A stretch of DNA of 12,346 bases. Origin: Clostridiales bacterium (GTDB taxonomy: Bacteria > Bacillota > Clostridia > Lachnospirales > Lachnospiraceae). Positions 1 through 7,412 of this stretch are shown here, one piece after another. Position 1 is the stretch's first letter; every line of letters starts with the position of its first letter. Position numbers and translations under genes: made by a program. The stretch lies in assembly GCA_018369015.1 (NCBI GenBank), contig JAGZDD010000112.1:1-12346 (forward strand), given 5' to 3'. The notes below the pieces were generated by a model, which did not search any database, had not been told where the DNA came from, and saw only the letters and a program-made list of their open reading frames with translations.

Positions 1-478
1 CTTTGTAGAGCTGCACCAGGAGCTTGAACATATAAAAAATTACTTTGAAATTCAACTGGCCCGTTATCCCGACCGGTTTTATTACTATGTGGAGGCCTCG
101 GATGGGATGGAGCATTATTTAATTCCGCCGCTGATTATTCAGAATTTTGCCGAAAATGCTATTAAATATTCCATCAGTATGCAGAAAAAAATCAGTATCT
201 ATGTGCTTGTTGAATTTTATGAGGATAATAAAATGCGTATCCGTATTGCAGATACAGGGAAGGGCCTCTCACCTAAGGTCCTTGAGGCAATCGGCCGCTT
301 CCGGGAAACGCATGTCTATCAGGACGCTCTTGGGATTGGCATACAAAATGCTATTGAACGGCTGGAAATACTATATCAGGGCATACCCAAAATACGATTC
401 TATAACAGTGCCAGCGGCGGAGCGACGATTGATATAATTATGCCATGTATTGAGAAGGAAAAAACGGAGGAGATTTAG
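1..478 (+). CDS. Sensor histidine kinase, YesM/LytS type (C-terminal part only)
   Basis: The gene enters from the left edge; the frame is open from base 2 and ends at TAG 476-478, giving 158 visible residues. The first part (LEHIKNYFEIQLARYPDRF) matches the end of the His_kinase domain (PF06580) typical of YesM/LytS kinases. The HATPase_c domain follows: N box in IIQNFAENAIKYS, G1 box IADTGKGL, G2 box GIGIQNAIERL. The phospho-accepting histidine, HAMP domain and membrane segments lie outside the window. The family autophosphorylates in response to an extracytoplasmic signal and passes phosphate to the adjacent response regulator. The response regulator starts 2 bases after this stop, with its ribosome binding site inside this gene's end, so the two are cotranscribed and probably translationally coupled. 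Family is secure; the ligand is unknown but is probably a sugar, given the neighbouring transporter. Confidence 0.93.
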   Translation, partial: FVELHQELEHIKNYFEIQLARYPDRFYYYVEASDGMEHYLIPPLIIQNFAENAIKYSISMQKKISIYVLVEFYEDNKMRIRIADTGKGLSPKVLEAIGRFRETHVYQDALGIGIQNAIERLEILYQGIPKIRFYNSASGGATIDIIMPCIEKEKTEEI

Positions 479-480
479 AG

Positions 481-1248
481 ATGAGAACTGCGATGGTTGT
501 TGATGATGAGGTTGTTGCTGTCCGGGCTATGAAAAGGCGTGTTCACTGGGAAGCCCTTGGGATTGGCCGGGTGCTGGAGGCTAATTCTATGAAGCAGGCT
601 ATGGAGATTTTTGAAAAGGAAGATATTGATCTTCTTTTGTGTGACATTGAGATGCCCGAGGGAACGGGGCTTGATTTGTTTGAGTGGGTGAAGGGGTATT
701 TCCCTTATGTAGAATGTATTTATGTGACTTGCCATCCGGATTTTGAATATATGCGCCGGGCATTGAAGCTAGGGAGCTTTGATTATATCCTTAAGCCTAT
801 TGATTACGAAGAACTGGAGGAAATTTTACAAAAAGCGATTGAACGCTGCGATGTGAACAGTGTTGTTAAGACCCATGTACACCAGCGGGCCAGGCAGCAT
901 TTTTCAGGCGGACAGAATTTTACGCCAAATTCAGCAGAGATGATTGAGACGGTGAAAAATTATGTAAAGGCCCATATCCAGGATGAGATCAGTATGGAGG
1001 ATATTGCAGAGGTTGTTTATTTAAATCCCCAGTATATGGTCCGCATGTTTAAAAAGCAGGAAGGAATTTCTATATTGGAGTATATTACGAACGAAAGAAT
1101 TGCCATGGCCCAGGTACTTCTAAGAGAAACAGATTATACAATTTATCAGGTTGCGGATCGGGTGGGTTATCCAAATTACTCATATTTTAGCCGCGTATAT
1201 AAGAAAATGACGGGAAAAACACCGCAGGAATATAAAAAGGAGTTTTGA
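481..1248 (+). CDS. Response regulator, REC domain plus AraC-type DNA-binding domain (YesN-like)
   Basis: 255 residues. The REC domain spans about residues 2-120, with acidic pocket D8/D9 in MVVDDE, phospho-acceptor D55 in LLLCDIEMP, switch threonine T83 and conserved lysine K105 in ILKPID. An AraC/XylS helix-turn-helix pair (HTH_18) occupies about 155-255, ending in the typical signature DRVGYPNYSYFSRVYKKMTGKTPQEYK. The linker of about 35 residues is short, so the large middle domain of some YesN proteins is absent. ATG 481 is preceded by GGAGG at 466-470, inside the kinase gene. It partners the upstream kinase, and the solute-binding protein gene that begins 120 bases downstream is its most likely target, as in many Firmicute sugar loci. 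All key REC residues are present, so it should be phosphorylatable. Confidence 0.96.
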   Translation: MRTAMVVDDEVVAVRAMKRRVHWEALGIGRVLEANSMKQAMEIFEKEDIDLLLCDIEMPEGTGLDLFEWVKGYFPYVECIYVTCHPDFEYMRRALKLGSFDYILKPIDYEELEEILQKAIERCDVNSVVKTHVHQRARQHFSGGQNFTPNSAEMIETVKNYVKAHIQDEISMEDIAEVVYLNPQYMVRMFKKQEGISILEYITNERIAMAQVLLRETDYTIYQVADRVGYPNYSYFSRVYKKMTGKTPQEYKKEF

Positions 1249-1276
1249 GCAAATAGCACGATAAAATGTCCATTTT

Positions 1277-1307
1277 TTGAAAACAGATGTACAAAATATA
1301 CTATATT
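1277..1307 (+). promoter_or_regulatory. Possible promoter of the first transport operon
   Basis: The 120-base gap before the lipoprotein gene contains TTGAAA (1277-1282) and the -10-like hexamers TATACT (1297-1302) and TATATT (1302-1307). The spacers are 14 and 19 bases, neither ideal, so if used this would be a weak promoter that depends on an activator, plausibly the response regulator encoded just upstream. A further -10-like TATGAT lies at 1325-1330 without a matching -35. No clear terminator separates the regulator gene from this gap, so readthrough is also possible. Confidence 0.35.
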
Positions 1308-1368
1308 CCAGACCTGATAAAAGCTATGATAATGATATCGGATAAAGTACTGGAAAGGAAGGTATATA

Positions 1369-2925
1369 ATGATGAAAAAGAAAAAGGTCGTTGCAATTTT
1401 TACAGCAGCCGCTTTGGCTGCAGGAACAATGGCAGGCTGTAGCGGTGGAAATGCATCTTCTGACGAAAGTAAAGCAGCCGATCCATCGCAGGCTGCGCAG
1501 GCAGAGGGGAAGGATACACCGGCGGATAGCGGAGAAAGCTATCATGTTGTTATCGAAAATGTTACATTAGGAGCTGAATATAAAGATACAGAGGCGGTAG
1601 AAGAGGCGATTAATGCAATTACTGTACCTGCAATTAATTGTACGGTTGAAATATTAAATATTGCGATCCCAGATCATGCAAATAAGATGAGTATGATGAT
1701 TGCCGGAGGGGAAAAATTAGATCTGTGTATGACAGGGCTTACAACAAACCTGGCGTCTATGGCCAATGACGGTATGCTTTATGAACTGGATCAATATATG
1801 GATACCGTTGGCGCTGATCTGAAAGAGATGTTTGGAGATGATTTAGAGGCAGGCAAGGTCAATGGTGTTCTCTATGGTATTCCATCCAATAACGCCTCGG
1901 GTGTTGCCGCAGGGTTCATTTATAATAAAGAAATGGCAGATACCGCGGGGGTAACAGTTCCTGAAAAATGTACACTGGATGAATTAATGGAGATTTATCA
2001 AAAGGTTGCGCAAGCGAGTCCAGATGTTTATTTTACAAGTATGGGTGAAGGCAATTCTGCTCTGTCAAGTATGGTCGTGCCAATAGCAAGTTTTGGCGAT
2101 AATGCCTATTACAGCTATGGCGTGATTACGGATCCTTTAGACGGCGGAACGACAATTGAAAACTGGTTCGCCAGTGATACCGCAAAAGAATATTACTCCA
2201 AGGTCAAGGAATGGCAGGATTTGGGAATTGTTCCTTCGGATTCCATGACAAGTGGTGTCATCCCACAGGATTTATTTAAGGCGAAGTCTTCTTTTGGCAA
2301 CTTTTCCAATGCTGCCCCGAAGGAACTGCCGCTTCAGGCTTCAAATTATGACTTTGAGGTGGGAATGGTGGAACTATCAGATGCTTATAAAGATACACGT
2401 ACCGTACAGGAAATGATGTGGGGTGTTCCTGTGACGAGTGAAAATCCAGAAAAAGCCGTAGAGTTTCTCAATTTTATTTATACGAATACAGAGGTGGCAA
2501 ATCTTTTAAGCTATGGACTGGAAGGCACGAATTATGAGCTGACATCCGATGAAGGCGTTATTAATAAAATTGATAATGAAAATCCGGGTTATGCGACAAA
2601 TTTTTCACTGTTTGGCGACCAGACAAAGATTTATTATAAGACTCCAGCCAAAGCGGGGATTCAGGAGGAGGTCGCGCAGTTTTCCCAAAACGCAAAAAAG
2701 ACAACCACACTCGGTTATGTGTTCGACTCGTCTTCTGTTGCCGCAAAAGCAGCAGCGGTCAGCAATGTTGTACAGCAGTACGGCCCTTCCTTAGAGGTTG
2801 GACTTGTTGATAATGTCGATGAAGCTTTGGCCCAGATTGTGGAAGCAATGAATCAGGCCGGTATGGCAGATGTGATTGCTGAAAATCAAAAACAACTGGA
2901 TGCATGGCTCGCAGGCCAGAATTAA
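1369..2925 (+). CDS. ABC transporter sugar-binding lipoprotein, LplA/YtcQ type with DUF3502-like C-terminus
   Basis: 518 residues. The signal peptide is lipoprotein type: K3-K6, a hydrophobic stretch, then lipobox TMAGC with the lipidated cysteine C24, followed by a disordered Ser/Ala/Asp-rich tether to about residue 55. The bi-lobed extracellular solute-binding domain (family 1) runs to about 440, and a DUF3502-like segment begins near residue 447 (TLGYVFDSSSV) and ends in ENQKQLDAWL. It should be anchored outside the membrane and deliver an oligosaccharide to the two permeases immediately downstream. The start is supported by AAGGAAGG at 1355-1362, 6 bases before ATG 1369; the next codon is also ATG, so position 1372 is an equally possible initiator. 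Substrate cannot be read from sequence; the GH2 gene suggests a beta-galactoside-like sugar. It is paralogous to the protein at 10120-11796, sharing the LLxxGxEGTxY motif and C-terminal layout. Confidence 0.95.
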   Translation: MMKKKKVVAIFTAAALAAGTMAGCSGGNASSDESKAADPSQAAQAEGKDTPADSGESYHVVIENVTLGAEYKDTEAVEEAINAITVPAINCTVEILNIAIPDHANKMSMMIAGGEKLDLCMTGLTTNLASMANDGMLYELDQYMDTVGADLKEMFGDDLEAGKVNGVLYGIPSNNASGVAAGFIYNKEMADTAGVTVPEKCTLDELMEIYQKVAQASPDVYFTSMGEGNSALSSMVVPIASFGDNAYYSYGVITDPLDGGTTIENWFASDTAKEYYSKVKEWQDLGIVPSDSMTSGVIPQDLFKAKSSFGNFSNAAPKELPLQASNYDFEVGMVELSDAYKDTRTVQEMMWGVPVTSENPEKAVEFLNFIYTNTEVANLLSYGLEGTNYELTSDEGVINKIDNENPGYATNFSLFGDQTKIYYKTPAKAGIQEEVAQFSQNAKKTTTLGYVFDSSSVAAKAAAVSNVVQQYGPSLEVGLVDNVDEALAQIVEAMNQAGMADVIAENQKQLDAWLAGQN

Positions 2926-2931
2926 TCAAGG

Positions 2932-2957
2932 GAAAGGCTGCCGGAAGGCAGCCTTTC
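2932..2957 (+). other. Intercistronic stem-loop between binding protein and permease genes
   Basis: An uninterrupted 11-bp stem pairs 2932-2942 (GAAAGGCTGCC) with 2947-2957, closed by a GGAA loop that fits the GNRA tetraloop pattern. It starts 7 bases after the lipoprotein stop codon. No T-run follows (the next bases are GTATCACAGG), so it is unlikely to be an efficient intrinsic terminator. Placement after the binding-protein gene and before the permeases suggests a 3' end stabiliser or partial terminator that raises binding-protein output over membrane proteins, as at the malE-malF junction of Escherichia coli. The structure is seen directly; the role is inferred. Confidence 0.75.
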
Positions 2958-2979
2958 GTATCACAGGAAGGGGAAAAGA

Positions 2980-3900
2980 ATGAAAACAGAGAAAAAAAGA
3001 ACGGATTGGAAACATTGGCTCCCTTTTTATCTTATGGGGCTTCCAGGATTTGCCTACCTTATTATTAATAATTATTTGCCTCTTGCCGGATTACAGATCG
3101 CATTTAAAAAGTTTAATTACCGTGAAGGCATGTGGGGAAGCAAGTGGAATGATTTTGAAAATTTCAATTATCTTCTTGGTAGTAATGATATTAAGGTCAT
3201 TTTAAGAAACACGATTTTTTATAATCTGGCATTTATTATCCTCGGTATGGTTCTTGGGGTTGCCGTAGCTATTTTGCTCAACGAGGTGCGCAGCAAACTT
3301 GCAAAAAGGTTTTATCAGACAGTGATATTACTCCCATATCTTATGTCCATGGTTATTGTGGCGTATCTGGCTTATGCTTATCTTGCTCCAGAATCGGGAT
3401 TTATTAATAATATTATCAGCACTCTGGGGGTAGATAAAATCAACTGGTATGGGAACGCCAAATATTGGCCGTTTATTCTTGTATTTATTAATCAGTGGAA
3501 GACTATCGGCTTTGGCATGATTTTGTACTATGCTTCCCTTGTAGGTATCAGCAAGGATTATTACGAGGCCGCAATGCTTGACGGAGCGTCAAAGTGGCAG
3601 CAGATCCGCCATATTACACTGCCGCTGCTTAAGCCAACGATTATTACATTGCTCATATTAAACTGCGGAAATATTATGCGTTCAGATTTCGGCCTGTTTT
3701 ATCAGGTACCGCAAAACACAGGGATGCTTTACCCGGCGACAGATACCGTAGATACTTATGTATACAGGATGCTGATGATTAATAATGATATTGGCGTTTC
3801 CTCAGCGGCGGGCTTTATACAGTCGGTTGTCGGCTTTGCCCTCGTGTTGACGGTTAATGCGGTCATACGTAGGGTCAGCAGGGAAAATGCATTATTTTAG
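2980..3900 (+). CDS. ABC transporter permease, LplB type (CUT1 family)
   Basis: 306 residues, the usual length for this family, with about six hydrophobic membrane segments; the first follows a basic N-terminus (MKTEKKRTDWK). The ATPase-docking EAA loop is clear at about residues 194-216: YYEAAMLDGASKWQQIRHIT followed by LP, with EAA at 196-198 and G202. FDQ-like features and the C-terminus FALVLTVNAVIRR fit LplB/YteP proteins, the first inner-membrane subunit of complex oligosaccharide importers. ATG 2980 has GGAAGGGG at 2965-2972, 7 bases upstream. It is in an operon with the binding protein upstream and the second permease 12 bases downstream. No ATPase gene occurs in the window; CUT1 systems of Firmicutes commonly share an MsmX-like ATPase encoded elsewhere. 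Confidence 0.95.
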   Translation: MKTEKKRTDWKHWLPFYLMGLPGFAYLIINNYLPLAGLQIAFKKFNYREGMWGSKWNDFENFNYLLGSNDIKVILRNTIFYNLAFIILGMVLGVAVAILLNEVRSKLAKRFYQTVILLPYLMSMVIVAYLAYAYLAPESGFINNIISTLGVDKINWYGNAKYWPFILVFINQWKTIGFGMILYYASLVGISKDYYEAAMLDGASKWQQIRHITLPLLKPTIITLLILNCGNIMRSDFGLFYQVPQNTGMLYPATDTVDTYVYRMLMINNDIGVSSAAGFIQSVVGFALVLTVNAVIRRVSRENALF

Positions 3901-3906
3901 GGGGTG
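3899..3906 (+). promoter_or_regulatory. Ribosome binding site that fixes a TTG start for the second permease
   Basis: AGGGGGTG at 3899-3906 pairs with the 16S rRNA tail along 8 bases (one G-U) and overlaps the TAG stop (3898-3900) of the first permease. It stands 6 bases before TTG 3913. The alternative GTG start (3904-3906) lies inside this site and has no ribosome binding site of its own, so TTG is the better start. The overlap with the upstream stop implies translational coupling. Confidence 0.75.
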
Positions 3907-3912
3907 GAAGTT

Positions 3913-4794
3913 TTGAAATCAAAGGATGAACGCCGCTGGGGAGCGGCCTCAAATATCATATTGATCGTGCTGTCATTAATGGCCCTGCTTCCTTTTGTAT
4001 TGTTAATTATTGCTTCCTTTACAGATAATACAATAGCTGTGAAAGAAGGCTATTCCTATTTCCCGTCCAAATGGTCTCTGGACGCTTACGCCTATATATG
4101 GCGCAATGCCGCAATGATCGTCCGGGCTTATGGCGTTACTATTGCGGTGACTGTCATTGGAACAGCGGCAGGCCTTGTCATCACAGCGCTCTATGCCTAT
4201 ATGCTGTCTAAGAAGGGCTTGCCGGGCAGGAAATTTCTCATATTTTTTGTCATTCTTACAATGCTTTTTAATGGGGGCCTTGTTCCGACATACCTGGTAT
4301 ATTCCAATATGCTTCATATTAAAGATACGCTGTGGGCGCTTATTGTTCCCACGCTGCTGATGAATGGATTTAATGTCATTCTTATTAAAAATTACTTTGA
4401 GAATAATATTCCGGGAGAGCTGTATGAATCAGCACGTATTGACGGAGCCGGGGAATGGTTCATTTTTTCAAAAATTGCCATGCCGCTGTCAAGACCTATT
4501 TTGGCAACTGTAGGGCTGCTCATGGGTATTGCTTACTGGAATGACTGGCAGAATGGCCTGTATTATCTCAATGATACGAGCCTCTACAGTATTCAAAATA
4601 TTTTGAATCAGATTAATCAAAATATTTCCTATTTGGCGTCTAGCGGCGTCAGCGGTGTCAGTATGGCGGATCTCCCAACAACGACGATTCGTATGGCAAT
4701 TGCTTTTGTAGGAATTTTGCCCATTGTTATTGCCTATCCGTTTTTTCAGAAAAATTTTGCCAAAGGTATTACCATGGGTTCTGTGAAAGGATGA
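3913..4794 (+). CDS. ABC transporter permease, YtcP/LplC type (CUT1 family)
   Basis: 293 residues from TTG 3913; a GTG at 3904 would add three residues but falls within the ribosome binding site. The N-terminus is basic and is followed by a hydrophobic segment (IILIVLSLMALLPFVLLIIA) and about five more membrane spans. The ATPase-docking loop is LYESARIDGAGEWFIFSKIA followed by MP, with ESA in place of EAA, a common variation in this subunit. The C-terminal motif PFFQKNFAKGITMGSVKG is characteristic of YtcP/LplC permeases, the second membrane subunit. It forms a heterodimer with the product of 2980-3900. The stop is TGA 4792-4794. Family assignment is secure; the substrate is unknown. Confidence 0.95.
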   Translation: MKSKDERRWGAASNIILIVLSLMALLPFVLLIIASFTDNTIAVKEGYSYFPSKWSLDAYAYIWRNAAMIVRAYGVTIAVTVIGTAAGLVITALYAYMLSKKGLPGRKFLIFFVILTMLFNGGLVPTYLVYSNMLHIKDTLWALIVPTLLMNGFNVILIKNYFENNIPGELYESARIDGAGEWFIFSKIAMPLSRPILATVGLLMGIAYWNDWQNGLYYLNDTSLYSIQNILNQINQNISYLASSGVSGVSMADLPTTTIRMAIAFVGILPIVIAYPFFQKNFAKGITMGSVKG

Positions 4795-4895
4795 TAAAAT
4801 CTGGATATTATCAATTTTTCTGTGTTTGAAGGAGCTGTATAGCAATATACCATTTTTTCAATATTAAAATACCTATGATCTGCTCCTGGATTTTT

Positions 4896-4911
4896 TATAA
4901 TATATATTATA
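4896..4911 (+). promoter_or_regulatory. All-AT 16-base palindrome with embedded -10 element upstream of the GH2 gene
   Basis: TATAATATATATTATA is a perfect palindrome whose left end is a consensus -10 hexamer TATAAT (4896-4901). No good -35 lies 16-18 bases upstream (CTATGA at 4873-4878), so a promoter here would need an activator. It lies in a 218-base gap between the second permease and the GH2 gene, which argues that the GH2 gene can be transcribed separately. In the same gap, weak AT-rich hairpins followed by T-runs (4793-4819 and 4837-4858) could give partial termination after the permease. The palindrome is seen directly; promoter activity is inferred. Confidence 0.4.
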
Positions 4912-4918
4912 GTATTCA

Positions 4919-4955
4919 GGCACCAAGAGGTGTCATGGGGAACCTGACTTTCCCC
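4919..4955 (+). promoter_or_regulatory. Two tandem small hairpins in the presumed 5' leader of the GH2 mRNA
   Basis: Hairpin 1 pairs GGCACC (4919-4924) with GGTGTC (4929-4934), loop AAGA, 6 bp with one G-U. Hairpin 2 starts 2 bases later: GGGGAA (4937-4942) with TTCCCC (4950-4955), 7-base loop. If transcription starts from the -10 at 4896-4901, both would lie near the 5' end of a leader of about 105 bases. No known riboswitch class is recognisable. They could stabilise the mRNA 5' end or be incidental. Confidence 0.3.
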
Positions 4956-5000
4956 GGCATTATACATAATAGGGAAGTGCAATTGCCCTTAGTTTCAGAA

Positions 5001-5006
5001 AGGAGG
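5001..5006 (+). promoter_or_regulatory. Ribosome binding site that fixes the GH2 start
   Basis: A perfect AGGAGG lies 6 bases before ATG 5013. The reading frame stays open upstream to an ATG at 4875, but that ATG lacks a ribosome binding site, and the extra 46 residues would be translated from the AT-palindrome/leader region and do not resemble the GH2 N-terminus. The family begins with the LNRGWSF motif, which follows directly after ATG 5013. Confidence 0.9.
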
Positions 5007-5012
5007 AATTTT

Positions 5013-7391
5013 ATGGAATACATCGATTTGAATAGGGGCTGGAGCTTTTATGAATCCGACGAGAGCATGAGTTTTATTTTTTCAAAGCCGGAGGCTGTGA
5101 CTGTAGATCTGCCCCACGATTTTATTATACATAAGCCGCGCAGCGCCGATGCCCCAGGAGGCAGCGGCAACGGCTTTTTTGGACAGGGAGAAGGGGTATA
5201 CAAAAAGCTGCTTAATATTCCTGAAAGCTGGCAAAATAAAACGGTGATCCTTGATATTGACGGAGCGTATATGAATACAGAAATCGCTGTCAACGGCGAG
5301 CTTATAAGCCTTCATCCCTACGGGTACACGCCGTGGCTTGCAGATATTAGCAGCGGCCTGCGTTTTGACGGAAAGAAAAATGAGCTTAAAATTATTACCC
5401 AGAGCCGCCAGCCGGGGAGCCGGTGGTATAGCGGGGGCGGGCTTTACCGAAGTGCCGGGCTGTGGGTTGGTAATAAAGTTTACATAAATCCGTGGGATGT
5501 GTTTGTGAAGACACTGAGGGCAGACGCTAAAGGTGCTGATTTATGTGTGGAAGTTACAGTAACAAATCATAGCAGTGAACCTTTTGACGGCACAATGATT
5601 TGCTCGATTTGTGACAGCGCGGGCCAACTATGTGCCTGTGAGGAGGTTCCGGCGGCAGTTGCGTCAGATGGGAAGTTATGCAAAAACATTATGTTAACTA
5701 TTAAAAATCCCAGGCTCTGGTCCGTAAAACAGCCGGATTTGTATTCTTTTAAGACCATACTTGTCAATAAAGTAAGTCGGGAAAATATCGATGAAGCGAC
5801 AGGAACTTTTGGTATCCGCACGATCCTGGCGGATGCCAGAAACGGTTTTTTACTCAATGGAGAAAGCATTAAGCTTAAAGGAGGCTGTATTCATCACGAT
5901 AACGGGCTTTTAGGGGCCTGTGCCTATCCAAAGGCAGAGTCACGTAAAATCCGGCTTTTAAAGGCCGCAGGATATAATGCGGTGCGTATCAGCCACCACC
6001 CGCCGTCACGGGCAATGCTTGAGGCCTGCGACCGTTTGGGAATGTTGCTGCTGGATGAATGTTTTGATGTGTGGCGCATGGGAAAAACGCCGTTAGATTA
6101 TCACTTATATTTTGAAGACTGGTGGGAGCGGGACATTGAGGCGATGGTCAAGCGCGATCGGAATCACCCGTGTGTTATTTGTTATTCCATTGGCAACGAA
6201 GTGGGCGAGCGCGACGGGCATGGCAACGGGTATGCCTGGGCGAAACTGCTGAATGCCAAAGTGAAAGCATTGGATTCGACCCGGCCGACCCTGACTGCCG
6301 TGTGCGGCGTATTTGATGACGATGATGATATTGGAACAAATTTTGAGGCAAACGCCCTTGTGGATGAAAAGGACATCTGGGGGAAAAGAACTGAGAAATT
6401 TGTGGAGCCTGTGGATATTGTCGGCTATAACTATTTGTACCAGCGTTATGAAAAAGACCATGAGTGTTGGCCTAAACGGGTGATGATTGGCACAGAAACT
6501 CATGCCTATACGACCTATGATTATTGGGAGCAGGTGAAGAAGCATCCGTATGTTCTCGGCGATTTTATTTGGGCGGCTGTCGATTATCTGGGAGAAGTGG
6601 GCTGCGGCAAGGTATACTGGGAAAATGACCGGGAGGATTTTTCATTTATGGCGCCTTATCCATGGCGAACCTCCTGGCAGTCCGATCTGCTTATGACCGG
6701 GGAACGGCGGCCACAGTCCTATTATCGTGAACTTATGTGGGAACATTCGCAAAATACTTATTTATTTACGACCCATCCAAAGCATTACGGTGAAAAGAGT
6801 TTTGGAACGCCATGGCGCTGGGATGATGTGGATCTTAGCTGGTCTTTTGGCGATGAGTGGATCGGAAGACCCGTTGCTGTGGAGGCGTATAGCCCTGGAG
6901 ATTGTGTGGAATTTTTCCTTAATGGGCGAAGCTTTGGCACCTCGGCCGTCAGCCGCTTAAAAGCGTCTTTGGATATTCCTTACACGCCGGGAATACTGGA
7001 GGCTGTTACTTATAAGGAGGGCAGGGTTTTAAGCCGTGCCGTGCTGGAAACGGCTGGGGAAGCCTCAAAGCTGCTTATTGTACCTGAGGAAGATTTCCTG
7101 ACGGCAGATGGTATGGATCTGGCCTATATTCATATATATGCTGCGGATGAGAAGGAACGCCGCGTTCTTGGGGATAGCCGCGAGATTGAAGTAAGCGTCC
7201 AGGGCCCGGCCAAAGTTCTGGCTGTTGGAAGCGGCAGCCCATGTACAAAAGATTTGATTGGCACACGGTCCTGTCATATGTACCGGGGCGCCGCCTTAGT
7301 GATTTTAAAGGCTAAAGAGCCCGGTACAATTACAGTGACGGCCAGGGCTTCCGACGGTACATGCGGCTCTGGCGCTATAGCCGCCAGATAA
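5013..7391 (+). CDS. Glycoside hydrolase family 2, beta-galactosidase-like, cytoplasmic
   Basis: 792 residues, no signal peptide, so intracellular. Domain order: jelly-roll sugar-binding domain about 1-155 (LNRGWSF, VDLPHDF, PYGYTPW, SRWYSGGGLYRSAGLWVG), immunoglobulin-like domain about 160-270, TIM-barrel catalytic domain about 275-580, then two beta-sandwich C-terminal domains resembling DUF4982 (about 605-680) and the GH2 C-terminal domain (about 685-790). The proton donor is E396 in YSIGNEVGE and the nucleophile E495 in MIGTETHA. Motifs VRISHHPP and LLLDECFD are typical. It should cleave terminal beta-linked sugars, most likely beta-galactosides, from imported oligosaccharides; related enzymes cleave other beta-glycosides, so specificity is uncertain. 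Its position after the permease genes fits processing of the transported sugar. It ends 21 bases before the convergent regulator's stop, with no obvious terminator between. Confidence 0.94.
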   Translation: MEYIDLNRGWSFYESDESMSFIFSKPEAVTVDLPHDFIIHKPRSADAPGGSGNGFFGQGEGVYKKLLNIPESWQNKTVILDIDGAYMNTEIAVNGELISLHPYGYTPWLADISSGLRFDGKKNELKIITQSRQPGSRWYSGGGLYRSAGLWVGNKVYINPWDVFVKTLRADAKGADLCVEVTVTNHSSEPFDGTMICSICDSAGQLCACEEVPAAVASDGKLCKNIMLTIKNPRLWSVKQPDLYSFKTILVNKVSRENIDEATGTFGIRTILADARNGFLLNGESIKLKGGCIHHDNGLLGACAYPKAESRKIRLLKAAGYNAVRISHHPPSRAMLEACDRLGMLLLDECFDVWRMGKTPLDYHLYFEDWWERDIEAMVKRDRNHPCVICYSIGNEVGERDGHGNGYAWAKLLNAKVKALDSTRPTLTAVCGVFDDDDDIGTNFEANALVDEKDIWGKRTEKFVEPVDIVGYNYLYQRYEKDHECWPKRVMIGTETHAYTTYDYWEQVKKHPYVLGDFIWAAVDYLGEVGCGKVYWENDREDFSFMAPYPWRTSWQSDLLMTGERRPQSYYRELMWEHSQNTYLFTTHPKHYGEKSFGTPWRWDDVDLSWSFGDEWIGRPVAVEAYSPGDCVEFFLNGRSFGTSAVSRLKASLDIPYTPGILEAVTYKEGRVLSRAVLETAGEASKLLIVPEEDFLTADGMDLAYIHIYAADEKERRVLGDSREIEVSVQGPAKVLAVGSGSPCTKDLIGTRSCHMYRGAALVILKAKEPGTITVTARASDGTCGSGAIAAR

Positions 7392-7412
7392 TTATTGGAA
7401 GGTAAATCTGAC

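Noticed and set aside
3904..3912. GTG start of the second permease at 3904
   Set aside because: The codon lies inside the Shine-Dalgarno sequence that serves TTG 3913; the TTG start is better supported.
4793..4858. Intrinsic terminators after the second permease
   Set aside because: The two candidate stems are short, AT-rich and imperfect (4793-4812 with one mismatch; 5 bp at 4837-4850). T-runs follow, but stability is too low to call them firmly.
4875..5012. 46-residue N-terminal extension of the GH2 enzyme from ATG 4875
   Set aside because: There is no ribosome binding site before 4875, the stretch covers the AT palindrome and leader hairpins, and a perfect AGGAGG precedes ATG 5013, where family similarity begins.
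6105..6545. 146-codon minus-strand frame inside the GH2 gene
   Set aside because: It is antisense to the catalytic barrel, including both catalytic glutamates, with no family resemblance; an overlapping-frame shadow.
7392..7412. Bidirectional terminator between the convergent GH2 and AraC-GH39 genes
   Set aside because: Only 21 bases separate the stops and the best inverted repeat there is 4 bp (AGGT/ACCT) without a T-run.
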